Shown one piece after another: positions 1 through 5,883 of a stretch of DNA of 7,195 bases. The DNA comes from a bacterium (GTDB taxonomy: Bacteria > ARS69): contig JALGZO010000484.1 in NCBI GenBank assembly GCA_025774865.1, forward strand, positions 1-7,195, in the 5' to 3' direction. The stretch's first letter is position 1, and every line of letters begins with the position of its first letter. A model generated the notes under the pieces. That model saw only the letters and a list, made by a program, of their open reading frames with translations, did no database searches and was not told the DNA's origin. The translations under genes and the position numbers were made by a program.

Positions 1-144
1 GGAAGGCGATAGTCCGCCGAGACCACTGCCCGGGCGGCCTACCCAGAGCCGCACCTCGCGGCCCGAGGCGTCGCGCGCGACCGCGTCGAAGCCTTCTCCT
101 TCGATCCCGACCCGCTCGACGATCTCGTATTCGCCGAAACGCAA
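1..144 (-). CDS. Kinase-like protein, N-terminal fragment (runs off left edge)
   Basis: Only the first 48 codons are in the window. Reading from a TTG at 142-144, the frame is open to the left edge and most codons end in G or C, as in the neighbouring genes. The start MRFGEYEIVERVG resembles the first strand of bacterial Ser/Thr (Hanks-type) kinases, and ARDASGREV matches the usual ARDxxLGREV stretch that ends in the invariant lysine. That lysine site appears as EVRLWV instead of EVALKV, so the ATP-binding Lys is replaced by Trp. In the glycine loop the first and third glycines align (G13 and G17 region) but the second does not. This suggests a pseudokinase or divergent kinase-like domain, but the catalytic HRD and DFG segments lie outside. 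The TTG begins 8 bp after the stop of the FG-GAP gene, with only a weak AGG-type site at that stop, so it is probably cotranscribed. Kinase kinship is inferred from a short stretch. Confidence 0.55.
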   Translation of the reverse strand, partial: MRFGEYEIVERVGIEGEGFDAVARDASGREVRLWVGRPGSGLGGLSPS

Positions 145-152
145 TGGCCCGC

Positions 153-2783
153 CTATCTCAGCCGGACGATGCGGCGCGACTCGGCTTCCTCTTCGGTTTG
201 CAATCTCACGAGGTAGATCCCGGGCGACGCGAGCGAGCCGTCGACCGTGATCCCGTTCCACAGCACGCGGTGAGGGCCCGCCCCCTGCTGGCCGTGCTGC
301 AGAACCGCGACGCGCCGACCGGTGAGATCGAACACCTCCAGCCGGACCGCTCCCGGACGGGACACGACGTACGCGATCGAGGTAGTCCCGCGCGTCGGCG
401 ACGGGAATACATTCGTGATCGCCGTGGCGGCCGGGAGGTCGCGCGGGAGCGATTGCTCCGAGGCGCTGGAAGAAGACGGATCGAGCTCGACTCGGTGGTC
501 CACGAATCCGTCGTTCGCGCCGTGCCGCCAGTCGGGCACGGGTCCCGCTCGGCACCCGTTCCGCGCGACGACTGTCCACCAGAAGTCCGGCTCGAAGGGG
601 AAACCGACGGAGAAGAGCCGCACCGTGGTCTGGTTCTCGGTCAGCCCCGTCCGGACGAACCATTCCTCCGGGGGGGCGACGGGCGAATCCGCCAGCCGGA
701 AATCGTACGTGATGGCGGGGACGCCCTCCGGCTGAACGGCCGCCTCCCAGGTGAACCGGTACGGATCGCGCCCGGGCACGGCCTCATCTTCGGCGGGCTC
801 GAGGAGCGCGAACGCACTCGGCGCCGGGTCGGCCAGATTGCGGAAGAAGTTCAGTCCGCCCCCGCTCTCCCCCACCGCGAGGTCCAGGTCTCCATCCGCG
901 TCGAGGTCGACGAGGCTGGGCACCGACGACGCGCCGACGTCGATCCCCCCGAGGCGCAGCGCCGCCGACTCGAAGATCGGGGCTCCCGCGGCCCCGGTGT
1001 TCTGGAAGAACTCGATCGTGCCGTCGAACTTGCCCAGCAGGAGGTCCTCGTCGCCGTCGTCGTCAACATCGACCAACTCCGGCGCGAGATTCTGCCCGAG
1101 CACGCCGAGCCCCTGGTAGTCGCCCGACGCCAGTACGAAGTCGTGGGACTCCGGCGTGCCGTCGTTCCGGAAATGGAGAAGGTGCGCATTGCCGGTGAAG
1201 TCCCACTGACCCACGAGGCAGTCCAGGTCGCCGTCGCCGTCTTCGTCGAAGAACGCCGGCGTCGCCTGCGACAGCACGTGCGTCCGGAACGTGCGGCCGA
1301 AGGAGTCGCCGAAGTCCTCGTCCTGGATCTCTACGAAGCCGGCTGCGTCGGCCCCCACCGCGTCGTTGCGCCAGAGTCGAAGAGCCCCGCTGGTCATGCC
1401 GACGATGAGATCCGGATCGCCATCGTCGTCGAGGTCGGCGAACTCGGGAGCGGCCCAGGCGGCACCCGGAAGCGGGATCCACGCAGGCGCCACGAGCGCG
1501 AACTCCGCCGCGGACTCCGTCCCGATGTTCTCGAAATACGAGAGCTCCCACGAGGTTCCCGTCGCGAAGAACATGTCTTGATCGCCGTCACCGTCGAGGT
1601 TCGCGAAGGCCATCGCGGACCATCGACCCCGATCGAACTCGGGAAGAAAACCTCCGGTCTCCATGACGAATGACGGGGAGCTCGCGGATCCCTCGTTCTG
1701 AAACGAGTAGAGGCGGTCGTCGTTCGTGAGGGTGCCGGGCCCGAGGATCGCGTCCGCGTCGCCGTCGTTATCGAGGTCACCGTAGGTCACCAAGAGATAG
1801 TGCGGAAACTCTCCCGGGAACCCGGTGCTGTCGGGGAAGAAGGTCTGGGTCTGACAGACGAAGTCCGGATTCGGCGGCGCGCCGACGTTTCGCCAGTGAT
1901 AGATGTTCGAGTTGAACTCATCGCCGACGAAGAGATCGGGAAGCTGATCGTCGTCGATGTCAAAGAACGAGAACAGCATGAACCCGTGTCGCGGATCGAC
2001 GTCCCGGAGGAAGCCGCCCCCCGACTGGGGACGCTCCGGATTGCAGGAGTCAGGACGAATGTCGAGACCCCCGTAGGCGGTGGTCTCCAGCCGGAAATTC
2101 GCCTCGCCCCGGAACTGGTGGTTCCGGTAGAGGATCACGCTTCCCGACACGTCTCCCATGAGGAGGTCCTGATCGCCGTCGCCGTCGAGGTCCACGAAGT
2201 CGGGCGTCGTGAACTGGAACGGAATCGGATCGCCCACGGCGTCGGCGAACCAGCCGTCCGGGTGCGTCGAGAGGTTCATGAATACCGGTGACATGGGGCC
2301 GCCGACGTTCGTGTAGAGATAACCGCCGGTTCTCTCGACCGTCGACGTGCTGTCCGACAGCTCGAACGGCGGCGCCTCCACCAGCAGATCCCAGTCGCCG
2401 TCGGTGTCGACGTCGGAGAAGCGCACGAAGTACAGCTCGTGAACGCCCGCAAAGTCATCCGTCACCAGGACGAAGTTCGCGGAGGACACACTGCCGTCGT
2501 TGCGGTAGTAGCGGAGTTGACCGTCTTCCTCGGCGACGAACAGGTCGAGGTCGAGATCCCCGTCGATGTCGAGAAGCTGCGGCCGCGGCTTGTGCCAGCC
2601 CCCGTACCACGCGTTCGGCACCGGGCCCATCGCGTCGTAAACGGGGAACGGCTCGAGCTCCCGCGCGAACTCGGGAAGGCACTCCGCGCGTCCCTGGATC
2701 GACGTGGTGGCGACGGCCGCCAGAGCCAGAAGAGCGGCGTAGAGATGGCGCGAGCGGCCACGGGCGAAGGTGAGAAGCGGCAA
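153..2783 (-). CDS. Secreted FG-GAP/VCBS repeat protein with FlgD Ig-like C-terminal domain
   Basis: 876 residues, complete. Residues 1-34 form a signal peptide: a basic n-region (R8, R10, R12), an Ala/Leu core at 15-26 and a likely signal peptidase I site after GRA. Residues 60-650 hold ten Asp-rich loops of the D-x-D-x-D-G-D-x-D type (starts near 72, 124, 198, 275, 336, 395, 450, 513, 572, 626). Each is followed by a 'DLLxG...LxxxRN' segment, the hallmark of FG-GAP/VCBS blades that bind calcium in integrin-like beta-propellers. Residues 655-765 look like a fibronectin III/Ig-like domain, followed by a Ser-rich linker (769-776). Residues 785-876 form a FlgD-type Ig-like domain with FDLTGRRVAVL, LWNG and SPGIYLVRL, as in secretion/sorting tails. 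The TTG start is supported by a GAGGGAG ribosome binding site 8 nt upstream. No catalytic motif is seen; a surface binding or adhesive role is inferred. It lies 64 bp after the PHP gene. Confidence 0.9.
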   Translation of the reverse strand: MPLLTFARGRSRHLYAALLALAAVATTSIQGRAECLPEFARELEPFPVYDAMGPVPNAWYGGWHKPRPQLLDIDGDLDLDLFVAEEDGQLRYYRNDGSVSSANFVLVTDDFAGVHELYFVRFSDVDTDGDWDLLVEAPPFELSDSTSTVERTGGYLYTNVGGPMSPVFMNLSTHPDGWFADAVGDPIPFQFTTPDFVDLDGDGDQDLLMGDVSGSVILYRNHQFRGEANFRLETTAYGGLDIRPDSCNPERPQSGGGFLRDVDPRHGFMLFSFFDIDDDQLPDLFVGDEFNSNIYHWRNVGAPPNPDFVCQTQTFFPDSTGFPGEFPHYLLVTYGDLDNDGDADAILGPGTLTNDDRLYSFQNEGSASSPSFVMETGGFLPEFDRGRWSAMAFANLDGDGDQDMFFATGTSWELSYFENIGTESAAEFALVAPAWIPLPGAAWAAPEFADLDDDGDPDLIVGMTSGALRLWRNDAVGADAAGFVEIQDEDFGDSFGRTFRTHVLSQATPAFFDEDGDGDLDCLVGQWDFTGNAHLLHFRNDGTPESHDFVLASGDYQGLGVLGQNLAPELVDVDDDGDEDLLLGKFDGTIEFFQNTGAAGAPIFESAALRLGGIDVGASSVPSLVDLDADGDLDLAVGESGGGLNFFRNLADPAPSAFALLEPAEDEAVPGRDPYRFTWEAAVQPEGVPAITYDFRLADSPVAPPEEWFVRTGLTENQTTVRLFSVGFPFEPDFWWTVVARNGCRAGPVPDWRHGANDGFVDHRVELDPSSSSASEQSLPRDLPAATAITNVFPSPTRGTTSIAYVVSRPGAVRLEVFDLTGRRVAVLQHGQQGAGPHRVLWNGITVDGSLASPGIYLVRLQTEEEAESRRIVRLR
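882..2570 (-). repeat. Ten FG-GAP/VCBS calcium-loop repeats inside the coding region
   Basis: Ten Asp-rich loops recur every 52-77 residues. At DNA level they appear on the plus strand as similar GATCGCCGTCGCCGTCGAGG-like stretches, for example near 1578-1597 and 2170-2190, all in phase with the reading frame. Loop 4 (DIDDDQLPD, near residue 275) lacks the usual glycine and loop 6 begins with Asn. The repeats are diverged rather than identical, so they look like old blade duplications and not a recent tandem expansion. Confidence 0.8.
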
Positions 2784-2847
2784 GACGGCAGCTCCCTCAA
2801 AAGGGGACAGTCGGCTCCAGTCTAGCGTGGAACGGGAGCGGCGACCA
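2784..2847. other. 64-bp intergenic gap between PHP and FG-GAP genes
   Basis: Apart from the ribosome binding site at 2792-2798 nothing strong is visible. The best -10-like hexamer on the minus strand is TAGACT, paired with a poor -35, and no stable hairpin followed by a T run is present. The two genes are therefore most simply read as one transcript. Confidence 0.5.
2792..2798 (-). promoter_or_regulatory. Ribosome binding site of the FG-GAP gene
   Basis: On the minus strand GAGGGAG lies 8 nt before a TTG codon at 2781-2783. It decides the start, because the TTG is followed directly by a clear signal peptide and no ATG in frame precedes that peptide's hydrophobic core. Confidence 0.75.
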
Positions 2848-5805
2848 TCACCTCATCTTCACGATGCGGATCGTGCGCTCCTCCCCCCCGCCGACTGTCC
2901 GGAGGAAGTACACGCCCGAGCCCACGACGCGCCCGGAACCGTCCCGCCCATCCCAGACGATCTCGCGCGCATCCGACGACGTCGCGTGGAGACGACGCAC
3001 GACGCGACCGCTGACGTCGTGGACGACGACGACGGGAAGCGGCTCGCCGCGCCGCGGCGACACCGGGATGTGAAGTTCCGTGCGGAACGGGTTCGGACGG
3101 GGTCGTCCGAAGACGACCCCCGCGCGAACGTCGCTCGCCGACACCGCCCCCGGAGCCAGCCCGTCGAGGTCGCTCGCATCCCGGAGGGTAAGCCGGTACT
3201 TCGACTGGTAGGGCGCGGAGAAATCGCGCTGCGTGAGGAGCGCCGTGAATTCGAAGTCCACGAGGTCCGCCGCCTCGGGGGGAATCGCGACGCCGCGCGG
3301 CAGGATCAGGGCGACGGGGCCGGACCCGTCGTCGATCGTCACCGCCCGCTCCGACGACCCATCCTGGGGCAGGCTTCCCGATTCGACGTTCGCACCGGTC
3401 ACCCGGACCGCGCTTCCTTCGACCGCTTCCAGCGACCAGCCGATCTCCCCGGTCGCCACGTCTCGCGCTTCCGGGCAAGGATCGCCGCTCGACGCGATCT
3501 CCACGATCGCGTCCGACAAAACCGTTTCGCCGAGCACTTGACTCAGGATGCCGGCGGCCCGCACGAAGTCGCCACGCTCGACCTCGGTGATCGGGCCGAG
3601 CTCCTCTCGCACTTGAATGCCGCCGGTGGCGTCCTGCAGGTAGAAGATGCCGACGGTGGGATCCTTGAAGCGCGTATCCGTCGTCGCGCATCCCGCGACC
3701 GCGAGCCACTCACCGAGCCGCGTGCCGACGCCGTTCACATCGACCTCGCGCGCGTCCGCGACCGCGACCGCGTCCGCGAAGTTCCCGGGTGGATCGAACA
3801 CCCCGTTTCCGTCCACGTCGACCCGGACCGGGTTCGTGAACGCGATCGGCCTGAAATCCGGACCGCGGCGAACCGGGGAGAGGTCACCCTCGCCTTCGAC
3901 GAAGAGGAGATACCAGGTGTCCTGCTCCGGCCGGTGTTCGCTTGCGAACGTCACGTCCTGAGGGCCCTCGAGCCCGGTCGCGAGAGGGACGGTGGAGATC
4001 GCCTTCGCGTTCGCCCAGATCGTCGCCTCGGTGGCGCGCAACCAGGACGGACATTGCACGCGACAGGACAGCGTCACCGTTCCGTCCCCGGCCGTCGCGA
4101 GCCCGCCGAGGCCGACTCCGTTCGCGGTGAAGTCGAGCACGGGACCGTAGGAGACGAAGACCTGGCCCTCCAGCACTGCGTTCACGAGGTCTTCCTCCCG
4201 AACGCGGCCCGGCTCCGCGTCGGCGGCGACGAAGTTGCGCGGATAGCCGGGCTCCGTGTACACGACGTGATGAGAGTCGGAGTTGCCGGTCGCCGTGATC
4301 CGGTGCCCGTTGTTGAGCATCCGCATCCAGGTCTGGAAGTTGGAGAAACCCTGGCCGAGGTGGTTTCCGCTCATCACTTCGACCGCGTCGAAGTCGAACG
4401 AGAAGCCCGCGTTCTCCGGTTCGCCGGTGAAGGGATTCACGGCGTAGATCTGGAAGTACTGATTCCCCCAGTCGACGATGACCGGATGATTTACCTGGAC
4501 GACGTCCGAGCCGGGGTCGGCGTGCGCGGTCGCAAAGAGCCCCGTGGGCGTCACGTCCTCCCAGGGAATCGGCTGGCGTCCGGCCTCCAGGGGCCACGCG
4601 TTGAAGTGTCCGAAGATCCGCGTGGTGATCTCCTGCCCGACCGAGCTCGTGATCCAGTCACCGAGCCCGAGCTCCGCGATGACGGGGCCGTAGTTCGTGA
4701 CCACGTTGTGATCGGTGGCGATGGCCCACTCGACGCCTTCGCCCGCGAGCGTGAGGATCCGCCCCGGGACGGGCACGGGCGAGTCGCTCGACGGCGCGCT
4801 GTGAAGATGAAAATCTCCGGACATCCATCCTGCCGAATCCACTTCGCGCGCGAGGATCGCGGCCACGTGCGGGGAACCTCCGGGAGCGACCACGATCCGC
4901 TCCTCGTGGAGTCCGTACTCGATTCCGCGCGAGACGACGATATCGTAGGTGCCGGACGGAAGCCGCACCGTGCCTTCCCCCTTCGGCAGGTACGCCACGT
5001 CGTCCGAACCCTCGGCGCGGTCGTCCGGTCCGAGGTGAAGGGCCGAGCCATCCGCCGGGAGGAACGTGACCTTGCAGGGAAGAGCCGCGCCGCCCCCGTC
5101 GACGATCGTGAAGCGCATCTCCGCATCGAAGTCGCGTCCCGACGTCCACCCGACGAGGTCGTCGTCGGAGCGCGGCTCGAGAAGGAAGTCGCCGAACCCG
5201 AACGCGACGATTCCCGTGATCGACTCGAAGCGATCGCCGGGATCCGCGATGTACCAGGTGTGGAACTCGTCGTCGACGAGAGCGCCCGCGCCCGAGTCGT
5301 CCCGGATGGGGAACTCCCCGTAGCGAGACGTCTCCCCGATGACGAGAGCGTCGTCGACGCGAATGAGCACCCCTTCCCACGGCTCACCGTCGACCACGAG
5401 GTCGAGCACGCGCGCGGGGGAAGGCTCCGGGAGCGCCGCGGATCCGAAGCCGCGGGCGGACCATTCCGAGAGCCTCGTCTCGCCGAAGTACTCGACGACC
5501 TCGCCGGTCACCGACACCCGCTCGCCCACCGACCGGCGCAGCGCCGCCCCCGCGACCTTCAGCCCGCTCCACTCTCCCCCGCTCGGATCCGCGATGTAGT
5601 AGAAGAGACCGTGCGGAGAGATCGCCGTCACCACCCCGGCGACGGTGACGCGAGAGCCGGCGTACGGGGAGCTCCCGGACTCGGTCCGCTGCACGTCGTA
5701 GGGCGAAAGGAGCGGCGCCGACTCGGGGGACGCCCCCACCAGAACCGCCGCGAGCAGACTGACGGCTCCGGCGGCGAGCACCATGCGCTTCGGACTTCGG
5801 ATCAC
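2848..5805 (-). CDS. Secreted CehA/McbA-type PHP-domain metallohydrolase with OB-like flanks and FlgD Ig-like tail
   Basis: 985 residues, complete. Residues 1-27 are a signal peptide (RSPKR, then an Ala/Val/Leu core). Residues 45-218 resemble YhcR-type OB-fold modules (SRVTVAGVVTAI, ERVSVTGEVVEY, VLIRVDDALV). Residues 225-320 look like a beta-rich carboxypeptidase-regulatory-like segment (PSGTYDIVVSRG). Residues 325-560 form the PHP domain with a full set of likely metal ligands: H333-x-H335, D365-H366, E392, H400, H440, E476 and D510-x-H512. This matches CehA/McbA family hydrolases, which act on phosphoester or other ester bonds; the substrate cannot be told. A DVDGNGVFD loop at 663-671 could bind calcium. 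Residues 680-882 are a second OB-like region (GEWLAVAGCA, DFVRAAGIL, SAVRVTGANV). Residues 894-985 are a FlgD-type Ig-like tail (VHDVSGRVVRRL, GSGVYFLRT). The GTG start is preferred for its basic n-region and a GGGA 8 nt upstream; ATG at 5784 is the alternative. Confidence 0.88.
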   Translation of the reverse strand: MIRSPKRMVLAAGAVSLLAAVLVGASPESAPLLSPYDVQRTESGSSPYAGSRVTVAGVVTAISPHGLFYYIADPSGGEWSGLKVAGAALRRSVGERVSVTGEVVEYFGETRLSEWSARGFGSAALPEPSPARVLDLVVDGEPWEGVLIRVDDALVIGETSRYGEFPIRDDSGAGALVDDEFHTWYIADPGDRFESITGIVAFGFGDFLLEPRSDDDLVGWTSGRDFDAEMRFTIVDGGGAALPCKVTFLPADGSALHLGPDDRAEGSDDVAYLPKGEGTVRLPSGTYDIVVSRGIEYGLHEERIVVAPGGSPHVAAILAREVDSAGWMSGDFHLHSAPSSDSPVPVPGRILTLAGEGVEWAIATDHNVVTNYGPVIAELGLGDWITSSVGQEITTRIFGHFNAWPLEAGRQPIPWEDVTPTGLFATAHADPGSDVVQVNHPVIVDWGNQYFQIYAVNPFTGEPENAGFSFDFDAVEVMSGNHLGQGFSNFQTWMRMLNNGHRITATGNSDSHHVVYTEPGYPRNFVAADAEPGRVREEDLVNAVLEGQVFVSYGPVLDFTANGVGLGGLATAGDGTVTLSCRVQCPSWLRATEATIWANAKAISTVPLATGLEGPQDVTFASEHRPEQDTWYLLFVEGEGDLSPVRRGPDFRPIAFTNPVRVDVDGNGVFDPPGNFADAVAVADAREVDVNGVGTRLGEWLAVAGCATTDTRFKDPTVGIFYLQDATGGIQVREELGPITEVERGDFVRAAGILSQVLGETVLSDAIVEIASSGDPCPEARDVATGEIGWSLEAVEGSAVRVTGANVESGSLPQDGSSERAVTIDDGSGPVALILPRGVAIPPEAADLVDFEFTALLTQRDFSAPYQSKYRLTLRDASDLDGLAPGAVSASDVRAGVVFGRPRPNPFRTELHIPVSPRRGEPLPVVVVHDVSGRVVRRLHATSSDAREIVWDGRDGSGRVVGSGVYFLRTVGGGEERTIRIVKMR

Positions 5806-5813
5806 GAGGTCGA

Positions 5814-5825
5814 TCCCGATCGGGA
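5814..5825. promoter_or_regulatory. Perfect 12-bp palindrome, possible operator or leader hairpin
   Basis: TCCCGATCGGGA reads the same on both strands. It sits between the candidate promoter and the GTG start of the PHP gene, and its right arm on the minus strand contains the GGGA that would serve as ribosome binding site. It could be an operator half-site pair or a short hairpin (4-bp stem, GATC loop) masking the site. Chance occurrence in GC-rich DNA is possible. Confidence 0.3.
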
Positions 5826-5844
5826 GAGGTGGGAGCAGCGTTCC

Positions 5845-5873
5845 ATGATATGCGCCACGGAGGTCGGGGCCAA
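5845..5873 (-). promoter_or_regulatory. Candidate sigma70-type promoter for the PHP gene
   Basis: On the minus strand, TTGGCC (5868-5873; 4 of 6 to consensus) is followed by an exact 17-nt spacer and TATCAT (5845-5850; 5 of 6). Transcription would begin near 5838, giving a leader of about 33 nt before the GTG at 5805. In DNA this GC-rich a TATCAT box at optimal spacing stands out, but the match is to the E. coli consensus and the host's own promoter rules are unknown. Confidence 0.4.
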
Positions 5874-5883
5874 GGCGAGAACC

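Larger units (their letters stand above)
5806..5883. other. 78-bp intergenic gap between sulfatase-TPR and PHP genes
   Basis: This is the largest non-coding gap in the window. It holds a sigma70-like promoter and a perfect 12-bp palindrome, listed separately. No hairpin with a T tract is visible after the sulfatase stop, so read-through from upstream remains possible. Confidence 0.5.

Noticed and set aside
144-1673. Plus-strand open frame of 509 codons
   Set aside because: It lies antisense to the FG-GAP repeats. Its recurring VAVEV-type stretches are the reverse reading of the Asp/Gly loops, so it is a shadow.
882-2570. Recurring short plus-strand motifs that could suggest a CRISPR array or tandem DNA repeat
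   Set aside because: The copies are diverged, irregularly spaced (about 155-230 bp), in phase with the reading frame and explained by the calcium-loop codons.
2679-2681. Cys35 just after the signal peptide of the FG-GAP protein as a lipoprotein anchor
   Set aside because: The preceding residues GRAE do not fit a lipobox (Leu-Ala/Ser-Gly/Ala-Cys), so signal peptidase I cleavage after GRA is more likely.
2784-2847. Possible terminator after the PHP gene (GCTCC/GGAGC pair and a TCCC/GGGA pair)
   Set aside because: The stems are only 4-5 bp, the first has a 16-nt loop, and no T run follows on the minus strand.
5802-5846. 14-codon minus-strand leader ORF from ATG at 5844-5846, ending in a TGA that overlaps the GTG start of the PHP gene
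   Set aside because: Its ATG overlaps the proposed -10 box, so it would not be on the transcript from that promoter, and it has no ribosome binding site. It might matter only for read-through transcripts.
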